A stretch of DNA of 64,000 bases, taken from assembly GCF_950023065.1 (NCBI RefSeq), contig NC_088679.1, positions 62,992,001-63,056,000 of the forward strand, in the 5' to 3' direction. Shown piece by piece: positions 1-12,700 of the stretch. Below the pieces are notes generated by a model, which was not told where the DNA came from, made no database searches, and saw nothing but the letters and a program-made list of their open reading frames with translations. The position numbers and the translations under genes are program-made. The DNA comes from Planococcus citri (lineage: Eukaryota; Arthropoda; Insecta; Hemiptera; Pseudococcidae). The first letter of the stretch is position 1. Each line of letters starts with the position of its first letter.

Positions 1-900
1 AAATCATTTCTTTGAAAAGCTGGATTGTAAGGCGATGAAAAAGAAAAAAAATGTCCTGAATTTTGACAAAAATTGGCAAAAAAAAATTGTCGAGTGGGAG
101 ATTGTCCGTAGAAAATTTTTGAGCTTCCTAGCCATGCAGAAGCTGAGTCAAGTGTCTTCAAATTGGAGTCATTTTCGAAAAACTATGATTTTTTGCAATT
201 CTTTCCTCTCCTTCTAAAAAAGTAGGATTTTCGAGTCACTGGACCTTATCGGCCCATCAATTTTGAAATTCAACGCCATCTTTTGGTCATCTACAAGTGA
301 CTTAAAACGATTCAATACTTGAAGGACTCCTGACTTAGCCTCTTGTGAAGCTTAGGAGCTCAACATTTTCTAGAGTCTCCTACTCGATGTAAATTTCCTC
401 TTCAATTTTCGTCAAAATCCTTGATATTTTTTTCTTCACTGAACCCTTCTGGACATCCTGTAGGTATTGACAACCATAATGCATTTTTCAAAATTTTGTA
501 CCGCACATGTCTGTCTCCGAGGAAAGGAGGAGGGGAATTAGTTTCAGTTCTGATGGCAAAATAATTCAAGAATTAGAATTAACACCATTGGAAATTTTTT
601 TTTTTTTCATTTTCCCAATTGATCTTTTTACGTCTTTGTCGCAATTTTGATCACAAATAGTTTCCAGAATCAGCGTCTTTAAAATATTATCAGGAATGTC
701 CAAACGGTTTTTTTTCGATGGTATAATCTCCTTTCGCTCAATTTTGGGCCAGATTTTGGAAAATACTACAAGAAAAAACAACAACAACAACAAAATGTGA
801 CAAAAGATCTCCTCTGGAAACTAATAACTAGGTACTGAACTTGATCGACTTTTTTGGGGAAAAATGTGATGAAATGTATTCCTCGACTTCGCTCTAATGG
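1..900. other. AT-rich intronic DNA, nothing assigned
   Basis: No gene, convincing repeat boundary or regulatory site is visible. There is an ACA trinucleotide run near 779-793 and several A/T homopolymers. The words CATCCTGTA near 450-470 and again near 10190 are repeat-like but too short to define a family. Confidence 0.5.
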
Positions 901-3170
901 CATCACAACTGGAAAAAGGAAGAAACTTTTACGAGTAACGAGTAAATTCAGCGACCAATTCGACTCGTTTATCTGTTATTCGTATTAAAAAGCGTACTTT
1001 TGTCGAAATAATTCCAAATTTAATCGTGTTTATACGATCGTTCAAGCTGCGGAAATTTAATAAGGTCGAATTCCAGCACCATCGAAGAATACTCCAGCTC
1101 GCCTTCTTCTGCGCCTCTTACATCATTGAAATCCAGTAGTCCTCCATGATACGAGTAGCTGAGGCGAACATAAAAACACGGTGTCGTAAAACTCGTCGTA
1201 AATCGTCCTCGGTGGACTCGTCATTTAAAATAATTAAGACATCTCTGGGTTTGGTGCGTAGTTCATACCTACCCTATAGCTAAAAACTGTGTATGCTGCG
1301 AGGAGTACACGTATACGACGTACAGCGTATGTTGGAAGGGTAGGTGTCGAGATGGGATAAGTAGATACATGTAAGAGGAAAAAAAGAAGTAAAAAAAAAT
1401 TAAACTAGATGAACAAAACTACTCGGGGACTTTGCAAATCCATCGATGTAACCTACCTACCCCCTTAAAAGGTACTATGTACGAGTAATTTGGCGAAAGA
1501 GAGTTTTTATGTATCTCGTAGCGTACGTAGTAGATAGTCTGGACGGTCGTCGTCGTTGAGATGGGGGAATTTGTTGGTGACGCTGACGGGAAAATTTTAC
1601 ACCCCGAACATGTGAAGCAAAGCACTTAACGTTAATTTATTCGCGCCGTTTCGCGCGCGCCAACTGTAATGAATTTTTATAACGTGGATAATCTCGCGAA
1701 AGAGATTAACGTCGTCGTAGGAGATACGTATTAAACAAGTCGCTGGATCTGTCTCATTACATCGTATATATGTATTCGCGAGTACATATATAAGGGGTAA
1801 ATGAAACCGGAAGTGTACGACATTTTAAGCTGTAATGTTTGGCCAGTCAATCACCTTGCATAGTACATACGAAACGTAGGTATTTCAGTTGTTAGCTGAG
1901 ACGCGACCAAAAGTGTACCTCGAGACAGATGCACCATAGAAGGACATCGCTGCGGATACTTGATCTACGTTAAATTAGTAAACGAATATATTAAAATTAA
2001 ATTCGACAAAGAAGCTGCCAGTTTGGTTAGGGCTCGAGTCGACGAGGCGCCGCCGCCGTCACCGCCAATCTATATTATAATATTCGTTCAATTTACACAA
2101 AAATCCACTCGGACATCTCCTCGTCGCCGTCGGATCCAAATAACGCAGAGTAGTTGGTTGTGTAGTGGTGTTGGGTTACCTTGAAATGGTAAGGTAAAAC
2201 TGGAAATCTGTATCCGCGCCCACTTCTCTTCGTGTAGTAATGACCGACCCGAGCCCGACGCGCTTACATCTGTCTGTGTAATTAGGACTGCATTCCGTGT
2301 ACTATCTACTATACCCCGAGGCAATAGTTCAGCTCGCTTTTGGGGTAATACACGCAGTACCTCGCATCATGCAACTACCTAGGTCTATGTACATTCTACA
2401 CACAGACACACGACATATCGACTTATATAGGTAGGTATAGAGGTACGAAAAAATCTGCCTAAAGAACCGTTCATTCGCTTGCAACCGGATATCGACCCTA
2501 GGGTTAGCTTGGGCTCGAACCGGTGCCCACGACATCGACATCCGAACCCACCAATGTCCACGTAAGCCTGCTCACACATTTGTCATTTAGCAATAAGGGT
2601 TGCTTTGACACGTGCTTCTTATCATCGTGTAGCGTGGCTGCGGCGCTGCAGCCTCCACAACCACCGCTTGCCAGGTGTGTGCCTGTGCCATTCTCCAACA
2701 TCATGCCATGCCATCCTACAGCATGCAGACGAACATTCTGACATTACTTTTCAACACCCACCCATCAACCAGCCTTTCAATCTCGAATTTCCGAATCGTT
2801 GGCTTCGAAAATTCGTTCGTGCCGTAGCTCGTCCGCGTCCCAATGCCGACGAGCGACGTGATTATCGTCTCGTTTTAATTACCTTTCTAACACGTTGCCG
2901 GTTCATTTAACCGAGTTAAATGACTACGATGAGGTGCCATTTCAATTGTAATGCCAGTTAGATTTGTACATAAACGAGACCCGTGAGTTTCATTTCATTT
3001 CATCCCAAGTCCGCACGCATTAGACGGTTTAAATGGGTATTTGATCTGGACGCTAATGCTTTCGATTCGATGGCCCCCTTTTGATGTGTTCGGAATTACG
3101 ACGAGGTATACCTAAAATGCTTACAATAGTTTTTGGAATGCTAATACGTCGAATCGTGCTTATGTTTCAT
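900..3170. other. CpG-containing, repeat-poor block 1
   Basis: By eye CpG is far more frequent here than in the flanking AT-rich DNA, with clusters such as CGCCGCCGCCGTCACCGCC near 2047. Short overlapping open frames occur on both strands, as expected where stop codons are rarer. None has a start context, splice boundaries or a recognisable domain. No transposon was recognised. Candidate intronic regulatory DNA, by inference only. Confidence 0.4.
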
Positions 3171-3183
3171 GGATTTTTTGAGT

Positions 3184-3495
3184 TAATACATGGTATCCAA
3201 CAGATTTTTTGTTGTTGAAAAAATCACTACTTTTTTCACTACTTTTCTTAAACCAAATTTTTAAAAAGCTCTTTTTACAAGAAAATTTTTAAAAAAATTG
3301 AAATTGGAAGAAAATTTGTATAAGTACAAAGTATTTTTTAATTTAAATCAATTTTTTCAATAATTTTAAGGGTTTTGTGTTGCACGTTTGAATTTTTCTA
3401 TTTTTTCACTATACGTTTTTGACTTAATTCACTATACTTTTTCACTATACTCTCACTACCCATTTTTAAAATCACTACTTTTTCACTAAGTAGGT
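3184..3495. mobile_element. Dispersed repeat 'CACTACTTTTTCAC', copy 1 (hAT-like, decayed)
   Basis: Shares a long diverged alignment with 5150-5514 in the same orientation: GTTGAAAAAATCACTAC, then AACCAAATTTTTA, then GAAATTGGAAGAAAATTTGT, then repeated CACTACTTTTTCAC. The left end reads CATGGTATCC, close to CATGGTACCT in copy 2. No matching target duplication is visible, so the superfamily assignment is tentative. Confidence 0.6.
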
Positions 3496-3552
3496 ACTTT
3501 AAAAATGGGGCACGAAGTAAATTTCATTTCAACAACTCAATTGAGTAAAATG

Positions 3553-3757
3553 TTGTGGAAATTTCAATTTTCAAAAATCCACTAGGGTGCTCCAAAACTA
3601 CCACTCAAAATGATTCGAAACCGTTTCCAATCGATTTCGAGGGTCGAGAACAGGGCACACGCCAAATTTCAGCTTTCTTGGTCTATTTGGTAAATTTCAA
3701 TTTTTTCCCATTTTTGACCAGTTTGATTTTTCAAAAATTCAATAAAAATCCAAATCG
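3553..3757. mobile_element. Fragment of a foldback-element arm
   Basis: Matches part of the right arm of the large foldback family (for example 35120-35460). The order is GGAAATTTC, TTCAAAAATC, a GCTCC word, GAAACCGTTTCCAATC, then AAATTTCAGCTTTCTTGGTC and TTTGGTAAA. Neither terminus is present, so it is a decayed or truncated relative of the elements at 33.9, 53.7 and 57.9 kb. Confidence 0.65.
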
Positions 3758-3963
3758 ATTGTGAACTCAAGAATTTGATCTACTGTTTCCAAATTCGTAT
3801 TCGAAAAATCAGATCACCTCGATTCAAACCGGATGGACAATTATTTCATGCTGACTTTCAAATTCCGTGCTTTAAAATTTGTTTTTTTTATGATTTGACA
3901 TTGAAAATGAAAAGTCACAGGTGTAAAAGTGACTTACATAAATTTTGTCATACGGATTATAAA

Positions 3964-4060
3964 ATTACTTACTTATTCTCTTACGCGAGTTCACATATTC
4001 TATCATTTTTGGGAGGAAATTTGTACTCACCTGAAACAAAGAAAAATTAAGGTGGATTAG
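3964..4060 (-). other. Recursive splice site A (zero-length exon) with RS-exon
   Basis: Read on the minus strand, a branch-like CTAAT (4060-4056, branch A at 4057) is followed by a pyrimidine tract and TTTGTTTCAG. The last intron base is 4031. The next base, 4030, begins GTGAGTAC, a perfect 5' splice site, so 3' and 5' splice sites abut with no exon between them. A second 5' splice site, GTAAGTAAT, starts at 3972, which would define a 58-nt recursive-splicing exon. Branch-to-AG distance is about 26 nt. This arrangement is that of ratchet points in very long insect introns. It would be the last of the four sites used by a transcript running leftward. A chance match or repeat-borne origin is possible but unlikely given three similar sites with different flanks. 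Confidence 0.82.
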
Positions 4061-5149
4061 TTGAAATTATTGAATTAATAAACAGATATGAATAAAAAAT
4101 AAAGGTCGAAGGCCAAAATAAAAATTCTGACGATCTCGACGTTTAATAAAGAGCCAGAAATGAATAATCATAAACAGAGTGTCTTCTGAAACCAAGAAAG
4201 CAAATTTCTTGCTTTTTTCTTACTTTCAAATATGAAATTTTATACCCCCCCCCCCTCAGAATTACGCATAAATAATCTTTGGTACTACCCTCTCCCCCCA
4301 GTTTTCTCTAAAAAAATTATTCGTTGAAGCAAAAAAATAGAAAAATCGATATTTTGGGTAATTTTCCGAAAATCTTTGATAATAAATGAATATTCTATTC
4401 GCGAGAGCGAAAATTTTTCGAAAAAATTGGTTCAAAAAACGACCAAAAATTTTTGAAAAATTTGTGGTTTTGTTCAAAAAAAAAAAAAAAAATAAAAAAT
4501 TCGCACTTTTCAAATGTTTTGGGTGCTTCGAGTATTCGTGGAATTTTTCTATTCAATTTTTGAATTCTGAAAAGTCTTATAAGCAGCATCTTAAATAGCC
4601 CCAGCGAAGCGAGGGCAAAAGTTTTGGAAAATTTGTAATTCGACAAGTAGAATAACATCAATTTTAATGAAAGGATTCGACTTTTCTGATCTCCACATTT
4701 TTCAAAATTGGTGGGATAACTTTAATTTTTCAGAGATTTTTGATGAGAATTTTTTGGAAATTTTCTTGCTTTTCGAAGGAATTTCTATACTATTTTTTTG
4801 CTTTCTTGCCACCCATGTCAATTTCTCGCCTTTTTCTTGCTTTCTTGCTATTTTCTTGCCAGTAGACACTCTGATTAAATAAAGTACCTATCATAAAAAT
4901 TGTAAAATTGATTGTGAAAATCACTCAAAAATATCAAAAATTGATGAACTACCAGAAAACCGACTAAAATTTGAGAAAATGTCTGATTTGGGTTAAATTT
5001 TGCACAGACTGCTTAGATTATTGAAAAATATCAAGAATTAATCAGAAATTCTCAAAATTGAATGATGATTTGGCAAAACTGCAGAAAGTGTCATAAAATT
5101 TTTCTAAATGACCCCCCCCCCCAATTACTGAAAATCACCAGAATTTGAT
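4061..5149. other. AT-rich intronic DNA with a CGAAGCGAGGG repeat core
   Basis: No gene is visible. A poly-C run lies at 4245-4255 and another at 5112-5122. The repeat word CAGCGAAGCGAGGGC occurs at about 4602-4616, followed by an AAAGTTTTGGAAAATTTG context like that of other members of this family. The stretch around 4390-4520 is rich in alternating A and T runs and reads open on both strands only because of them. Confidence 0.5.
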
Positions 5150-5514
5150 CATGGTACCTATCAGCATTTTTTTGTTGAAAAAATCACTACTTTTTTCCCT
5201 ATTAGGTACCTTGTTTAAACCAAATTTTTAGAAAGCTCTCCATTCGACCCCCCCCCCATCCACACACACACACAAAAAGTTCACAAAGTTAAACTTTTTT
5301 ACAGGAAAATTTTCAAATTTTCAAAAAAATTGAAATTGGAAGAAAATTTGTATTGGTAGGCCTAAATAAAGTATTTTTAAACAAATTTCAATCAAAATTT
5401 AAAAAAAAAATACGGGTACCTACAAATGATCACATTAATGAATTTTTTCACTATTTTTTTTGACTAAATTCACTACTTTTTCACTACTTTCACTACCGGT
5501 TAGATACCCTGTTA
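5150..5514. mobile_element. Dispersed repeat 'CACTACTTTTTCAC', copy 2 (hAT-like)
   Basis: Left end CATGGTACCTATCAG at 5150. The right end, read on the reverse strand, is CAGGGTATCTAACCGG, so the ends form an imperfect inverted repeat of CAnGGTAnCTA type. The interior aligns with 3184-3495. The body is interrupted by a poly-C run at 5248-5257 and a CA dinucleotide run near 5260. The 8 bases flanking each end do not match, so a hAT-like origin is only suggested. Confidence 0.55.
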
Positions 5515-6480
5515 AATGATCGGATTTTCAGATCCCCCCCCCCCGGTTTTGTTATTGTCGGGATGAGTTTTCACGTTTTGAATTGAATGCGGACGTTTTT
5601 CACGAGCAATGTTTCTCAAAAATTGAGAATTTTCAAAATCGTGCCAGGATCTCACTGTCCGTCGTACATTCCATTTTTGATCAAGCTGCAGAATTTTTAA
5701 AAAAAATTATGTTGAATTTTGATGAAAATTGTTAAGAATGACTTTGATCGAGCCGAAAATGACTCAAAACAATTTTCGGGTTCTTAGCTGGCGTTAGGGT
5801 CCTCAAAGTAGGGTCATTTTAGAAAGAAAAAAACACGTAACTTTCTGTAACTTTTTAGTATTTTTGATACAGCATCGTCACTAAAATATCGATTAAAAGT
5901 GGTCTGTCTATCCGCATTTTATCGATGTCCTGTGATACATATTTGAGAAATCGATATCAAAATAATGTTGATCAATATGTCCAGACACTTATCGTGTTTT
6001 TTTTTTCTATATTTGAGCCAGAGGTCCTCAAAGTAAAGGTCATTTAAAAAGCAAAGAAAACAGTTTCCCTCATATTATTAAGAGAAAGTTTTAAAAAATC
6101 GAGAAATTTTCTGTTTGAAGGGAAATTTTTTAGCACAAATGGCCGAATCTTGTCTCAAATCAACCTCCTAAATCTGAATTTCACAATCAAGCCATTCTTA
6201 AAACCTCCAGAACGATTTTCGATTCCTCCAGACTATTAAAATTTCCCTTTAAAACGTGAAAATTGATTTATCGAGCACCTAAAAATCGAATTTTAGCTCA
6301 TTTTCGACCTATTTAACGAGTTAATTCACATTTGGATCGATTTCTACGCTAATTGAAAAACTCATCAGTTAAAAATTAATCAAATTATTTTTAAATTATT
6401 CAAAATTTCACTATAAAATGTCAAAATTTTGTAAAAATTGTCAATCAGATCATACATGTTATGAAAATCCAAGTAAATAA
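5515..6480. other. AT-rich intronic DNA with a short direct repeat
   Basis: The word GGTCCTCAAAGTA followed by AGGTCATTT-like sequence occurs near 5799 and again near 6030, about 230 bp apart, suggesting a small tandem duplication. A poly-C run lies at 5534-5544. Nothing else can be assigned. Confidence 0.4.
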
Positions 6481-9480
6481 TAATGTACTTAATTTTCTCA
6501 ATATTATTAATAAAAAGTTGCCACGATCATCAATTCGCTATACCCTTCGGTCTTCTTCCTCCTTACATCACCCCCTCCCTCCTCATCCAACAACGTTCGA
6601 TATTTCCGCACCAAATATTTACCATCGGTTCTCCCAAAAAAAACCAGGTGACATAATTTTTTAAAAGTTTCCCTCGCCTATGATTCATTTGGAAAAAACG
6701 ACATATTGATGGATTCGTTCCATCTTCTGCGCACCATTTAATTCGATTGGTTCGAGGAAGGAAAATACTCCACCACGATGAGTCGAGGAAAAGAGAGGGT
6801 GTACTTTCGGAGGAGTTTCCGGAAACAGAAGTACGAGGTATAGGTATAGATATAAACTCGATTTTGACAAAGTTTTCTTCACCTTGCTATAGGTTGTCAT
6901 TTACTCGCGGTTCTTTTCGCCTCTAACAAATTAAATCCTTTTCGAGAACAAATTCGTAATTAAAATTCGCCGTCCGGTTAACTTTTGCGATTATCTTGAA
7001 ACACTTTTATTAAATAGAGAAAAAAAAAGTCACTCTTGTCTTTTCGTTAAACCCTCAACACGGATAGGATAAATTCAACGTCGCTCGGTTGCTGCAGGAT
7101 GAAGCGACTGAAGAGGGGAAAGAGTCGTTGGGGAGATGGGAAAAACAACGGTTAATAATAGGATTTAATTATTCATCCTTTTTCGTCTATCGACTAAGTA
7201 CAATTAGCCGGGTTAAAAGATTGGCGCGTTTGAATTTTTCAATGTCCGGAGAATCGCACATCGCAGGTAAGGTAAGGTACCTCTATCTATGTGTATAAAG
7301 TATATAAAACGAGAACCAAACGGGTACGTAAATGCCTACGTATATTTTATCCTTGTATGGTCTTTTAATCGCAAGCACCCTTTTACCTTCTTTCAGCTGA
7401 TGAAGTCGGGGAGTCGGAAAAACGAGTAGAGATACGTGACTACGAAATATATCCTCGTCCGTGCAAATTTCCGTGTTAACGAATTTTAATACAGAGCTAC
7501 CATCAATCTGGCATGCTGCTGGTTTACCCTGCTACCTCCCTGCGTTCTTTAACCATTCGCTACTTTCGTACAGTATCATCATCCTTCGTAATAAATTACA
7601 AATTACTCGCTATATACCTACTATTCGTTTGATTGTACAGACACACACACGAGAGTATAGCAAAAACGTGCTCATATGTGTAAAGCTACGAGTACAAGGA
7701 ACCCAGAATACATATAAGAGAAAAAAGATAACCCATTAGGTCTATATACGTGTTCTTTTTTAAGAGATAGACAGATCGAGGAGAGGTTTGTTTACTCGTA
7801 CCTGTGTATTTTTTTTACGCGTCGTTAAGATTATAAGTCGCTTTGTCGAATATACGACATTTATGATTCGGCATTAGAGAGATGATTTTTCCTACCTTTC
7901 TTTACGCGTTGTTGGCTTCTGCTGCATAAACCAGTTTATCCGCATTTTTACTCGGACCAAAGAAGAGCGGAGAAGAAGAAAAAAAATGAAAAACAGCTTT
8001 TTCGAATTAGAGGAATTCGCTGGATTTGTATTTTCATTTCGATCGCGAGTAGTCGAACCGAGGTATTAAAGTGTATAAAAACTGGTAATGATAATATTTT
8101 TAGATACGGCCATCTTTATTTATAAACATATAGCAAAGCTGCCCAATGAACCGGCGCGAAACATAGCCGATGGGCAAAACTGGTTTTTTAACTTTACAAA
8201 AAAATATATACTACTCGATATAGGTACCTAAGAAGAGAGTAAGTATAAGTATTATAAAAGATGAAGAAGAAGAAGAAAAAACCAAGAGGAAAAATCCTTA
8301 TAGCGCGTATTAATTCGCTATATAAATGTTAATAAATTATTCTTCTTTTTTTAAATCTTAATGCTATTTATCGCTTCTTTTATAATGTCGAAAATTTGAA
8401 TATTTTTCTAGCTTTTTTCTTCTCGTCGGACGCGATTTTGGCGTGTCTTAGTGTGCTACTCGTAAGGTACTTATAGCATACGATATTGTTTGAAAATGGA
8501 ATCTTCTTCTTTCGAATTATATTATACGATAAATTGAATTACACAACTCGAGGTGATAAATTACAACAGCCGAATATTCGTGTAAAATGTTTTTTTTTTT
8601 TTATTTTTCTACGACGACGACGATGACGACGACGAAGACGACGCAGGTTTCCAAATAATCGTTTTAATATCTTTTCTGGTAAAACGTTGTCAACGCTGTG
8701 CCGATTGCACGACAAGATGAAAAATTTATGCTTAATTTTTCTCATTCGCCAGATTATACGTACTACAAGGTATTTATAAATATCGCTTTCGATTTGAATA
8801 TCGAACCCAGATTAGATCGATATAGACGAGTAGAGACGAGGCGACAATCGTATTGAAATTTTCACCGGCTGTGATGTAATCTGTGCGTGAATTTTCGAGC
8901 AAAAAATTCTTCCCGAAGAAATCAGCTTTAAATTACACCTACTTCGTTTTCTTACCCTTTCAATCCATACATAAACACATGCCGAATAGAATCAAGTCCT
9001 ATATACGATACAGCCAATTCAAATCCTACTGGCAGCAGGAACGATGAGGAAACACGAAGCAAAACCTTAGCAAAAACTCATCGCGATACCGTGTAAATTC
9101 CTACTCCATACGTCAGTCACGATAAAAGCAAAACGAAAATCCAATTTTTCAGCGAAAAAAAAAAAGGAAAAAGAAAAGAAAAAGAAAACGTTAGACTATA
9201 TAAACGACACACACGCCGAAAATGTTTTCTAAATTAAATAGGTCACTTGAAAACGACATTTAATATCGTCTCTTGAAAATAATATTCTAAATAAAAAAAA
9301 ATACCGGCGAACGGATCGTGACGTGAGAGCCGAATTTTCCTCGTTGTTGTCAGGTTTAAATGATTCAGAATCGAGAGGATGAAGGATTGTTTTGTATACA
9401 GGTTTACAGAAGGGAGGATTATTTGAGATCAATTTTTTGAATCAGAGTGTCTCAAAAAAATCAGCACGTGTTTTTACCTC
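6480..9480. other. CpG-containing, repeat-poor block 2
   Basis: About 3 kb with frequent CpG and no recognisable transposon. A GAC/GAT-type trinucleotide tract lies near 8611-8645. At 7270 a CGCAG is followed by GTAAGG on the plus strand, but it lacks a good pyrimidine tract. Possible regulatory DNA by inference. Confidence 0.4.
8609..8645. repeat. Imperfect GAC trinucleotide microsatellite
   Basis: Runs of ACGACGACG interrupted by ATG and AAG units. Similar GTC/GAC tracts recur in the other CpG-containing blocks. Confidence 0.85.
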
Positions 9481-10370
9481 GAGATAACTATAAGATTTAT
9501 AAATAAAAATAGTGTAGGGGGACTGGGGGAGAGGGGATGACCTGTTACTCTAACTTTGGAAAAATTAAGAAACAAGCTGGAAAAATTCAATAAGTAAAAA
9601 TGAGAAAATTTTCAAAAAATGAAAATTTTTCTATAAAACTATGAAAAACTCATGCAAAAAAATTTGAATAAGTTTCCTAATATTCCGAGTCAATATTTTG
9701 AGAAATGAGATTAGGGAATTCCTTAACCCCCCTTTCCCTTTTCATCCACCATTTTTGTATGTTGGATTAATTCCTATGAAAAAATTTTAAACCCTAGCAG
9801 TGTACGATTTACAAGGGTAATGTTCTTGAAATAAATAATGAAAAGTACAAGAATCTACTCGTAAGACTATTGAACACGTTTTTCTCTTCAATATACATAC
9901 TTCAACTGCGCGCTTTCCAGCTCACATGTGAGATCGAATACCGAAAAAAACAATCAAGATAAAATATATTTACCTACCTCTAACCCAAACCCTGACTCTC
10001 TATTCATCACAGCTATCCAGCTGTGTTTAGTTGAAAATCCTACACTGGTTTTGTAGGAACATAATATGTATGTTTTATTTCTAAAGGAATTCACTGTTAC
10101 CCCTATGACTTGAAACTTAGGCAAACATGTTCATATAGACGCTGTATGAGTTGCATAGTTACTGGTAAAAATTCTTCACTTCCATCTTGAACATCCTGTA
10201 CTTTAATTATGCACTCTTATTGAAAGTGACATAAAATTGGCCACATTAATTTTTCAAATTATTTATAAAAACTGTTAAAAATTCAAAAGTTATGATTTTC
10301 TGAACTTTTTTAATGGAGGTACCTGATACTTTTACAGTAAAATTTATGAAATCAGCTCTGACATATCTAC
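9480..10370. other. AT-rich intronic DNA, nothing assigned
   Basis: Contains A/T runs and a few CCCC-type stretches. No repeat boundary or gene could be supported. Confidence 0.4.
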
Positions 10371-10377
10371 TCTTCTC

Positions 10378-11265
10378 CTCCCCCCCCCCCCCCACCAAAC
10401 ATAATTCCAACATTTTGAGCCGTTCTGAAGCTTCTAGAGAAATTTTGGATTTTTCCATGACGTGCAGAAATTAATTTTTCGAAATTTTCACCTCATAATA
10501 AAAAACATACTCGAGGTGTTCGTTGGAAATCGCCTCAATTGTAGATAAAATACTCGATTTTCAGCTGCCCAAGTGAATTTCCACGTCTTTTGGAAAAATT
10601 CAAAAATTCTGGAAAAATCATAAATCGCGCTGGAGTTTCCAAAAAGACTGAAAATGGTGCGATTTAATTTTGAGGAGCGAATAATTAGCTTCAGAACTGA
10701 TTTTCATTATTTTTACCAGTTATGAGGGGAACTTTTGGAATTCTTGCCATGAGTATTTCGGGAGATTTTTAGTCGTGTGGGAAATCGCCAGAGAAAAAAG
10801 GAAAATGTGGAAAATAAAAATCAATCAACTGCAGCAATAAAATTAATTTTAAAAAAATAATACCTTGGTATTTTTTTCTTCATCATTCCATCAAAACATT
10901 TTAATTTTTTATAAGAAAATAATAAGAGAAAATCATTTCAGGAATTGTAAAAAAACGTGGGAGAAACAGAGATTTTTCGGTTTTTAGAGTTGGAAAAACG
11001 GGAAATTTTGTGCTGATGCGAGGAAAAATGATACTTTAGGTTCTCATCACTGATTTTTACTGTGAAATTACGTATTCCATTTCAAAAAGAAACATCATAC
11101 AGAAAATCACCTTCGGATTTTCAACAATTTTTCAAAAATCTAAAAATCATTTTAACCAGCTGAAATTTTGGTTACAGGAGGAGGGAGAGTGCTTCAGACC
11201 ATACTCTTCAGAAATTGCATTATAATTCAAATCAAGGCTGAAACCACGAGTGCTTCCCCATCAGT
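10378..11265. mobile_element. Dispersed repeat X, copy 1
   Basis: Aligns with 52350-52795 in the same orientation. Shared landmarks in order: TTTTGAGCCGTTCTGAAGC, ACTCGATTTTCAG, AATTTCCACGTCTT, TTCTGGAAAAATC, GACTGAAAAT, TTAGCTTCAGAACT, TTTCAAAAATCTAAA and GGTTACAGGAGGAGG. Copy 1 carries about 330 bp, roughly 10710-11080, that copy 2 lacks. It opens with a long poly-C run. The GAGCCGTTCTGAAGC segment resembles GAGCAGTTCTGGAGC in the foldback arms, hinting at a distant relation. Confidence 0.6.
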
Positions 11266-11592
11266 ATGTTATCTTACATCACAGGAATGATTTTCAAAAA
11301 ATTATAAGCTTCGAAAGAGAAATTTTGACACTCTTTTTGAAGTTGAAAATCGATCGAACAAAATACAAATAAAAAGAGATATTTAAAAAAAAAGTAAAAA
11401 GGGAAAAACATTACATTTTTCCCACACCTGTCTGCATCCAAAAAACGAGATAAAAATTCATCTGACTATGTGGTTTTCAATATTCACTTTTTGCTCAATT
11501 TTCTACCCAAAATCTGAATCAATGAAATCCCCCCCCCCGGTCCCTCGATTTACGAAGAAAGCAATTTTCCATGTTCCTTACAAACAGAAAAA

Positions 11593-11847
11593 AATTGAAG
11601 AGCTCTATTCCAAAGTGGGTTAAGTCATTTTTTCCTCCAAAAAATGCGTTTAGAGTTTTCGATGCTGAAATTTGTTCTGTTTTCAAAGGTCGGTGCACCT
11701 TTTCTTTCTTTGGACATAGAACAATTACTTGTAGGAAAATTTACTTTGAAAAATCGATAACTTAACCCACTTTTGAAGTAAAAATCTCCGAAAAACGTGC
11801 CTTTTTTTAAAATGACTTAACCAACTTTGGAATAGAGCTCTTCAATT
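11593..11847. mobile_element. Short inverted-repeat element (MITE-like)
   Basis: About 45-bp inverted repeats bound a 255-bp element. The left end reads AATTGAAGAGCTCTATTCC, then AAAGTGGGTTAAGTCATTTT. The right end gives the same on the reverse strand, with one change (AAAGTTGGTTAAG). An extra inverted AACCCACTTT lies inside near 11765. The flanks may share AATT, but because that is palindromic a target duplication cannot be proved. Confidence 0.75.
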
Positions 11848-12700
11848 ACAATATTTATCTCTGAGCTCATCTTCAAAATGTACGTATTTGAGGGTTTTTG
11901 GAGGGGGGGGGGGGGGAGGAAAGTTTAAAAATCACCATTGGTGATTATTTCGACCAAAAGACATAATTTGAACTGTAATAATTTTTATGAAAATTTGTTA
12001 GAAAATGAGAATTGAAATTTTCAAAATACCTATGCCTGAAAAAATGGGAAACAAAAATCACGATTGATAAATTCAAGAGATAAAAAGTAGAGCGAATCGT
12101 TTTTGATTTTTTTTTTAATTTTTAAAAAGCACGGGTCTCAATAATGGTCAGAGGAACTCAAATAGATACTTACGTTTAAAATTTCACACTTCCTATTCCT
12201 CAAAGAGGCTAAAACCAATGGTGTCAAAAATTTGACTTGATGCTTTTTGAATTCAAAAAAAATTTATTTAAGCTTTTATTTGGGTCAAAAATGAATGAAA
12301 ACCATCTTGCAGCTCTCCAGAGAGTTGATATTTAATTTCGTCGGAAAACTTCATCGATCAAAAGTGTGCTGCATTTAGGCAAAATCATACACGAATTTTT
12401 GGGACCTTTGAATCCAGTTTTATAAGCATACATTCAAGCTTTTCCCCTGTACAATACATAATTTGAAAAGTGAGGGGAGGAGAAAATTAAAAACGTTGTA
12501 TCAAAAATTATACATTTTTTCAAATTTTGGATTCTGACCTCTAAAGTGGCTAAAATTATCGAAACATCCATTTCACTCCCATTGAAACTTTTGCTTTGTC
12601 CAAATTCGAGAAAAAAATGCAGAAACAATCACGCATGAAAAAAAATTGTATATTCGTAATTTTCAATCCTCCCCCTCCCCCCTCCTACTCACCAACCATT
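11848..12700. other. AT-rich intronic DNA, nothing assigned
   Basis: A poly-G run lies at about 11903-11916. Two segments, near 12205 and 12540, share the pattern CTC-AAAG-GGCTAAAA and may be old copies of one unit. No boundary can be supported. Confidence 0.35.

Noticed and set aside
4386..4661. Lysine/phenylalanine-rich frames open on both strands
   Set aside because: They translate A and T homopolymers (poly-K and poly-F). This is typical of low-complexity AT-rich DNA.
7250..7290. CGCAG followed by GTAAGG on the plus strand
   Set aside because: No pyrimidine tract or branch motif upstream. A lone 5' splice-site-like word is common by chance.
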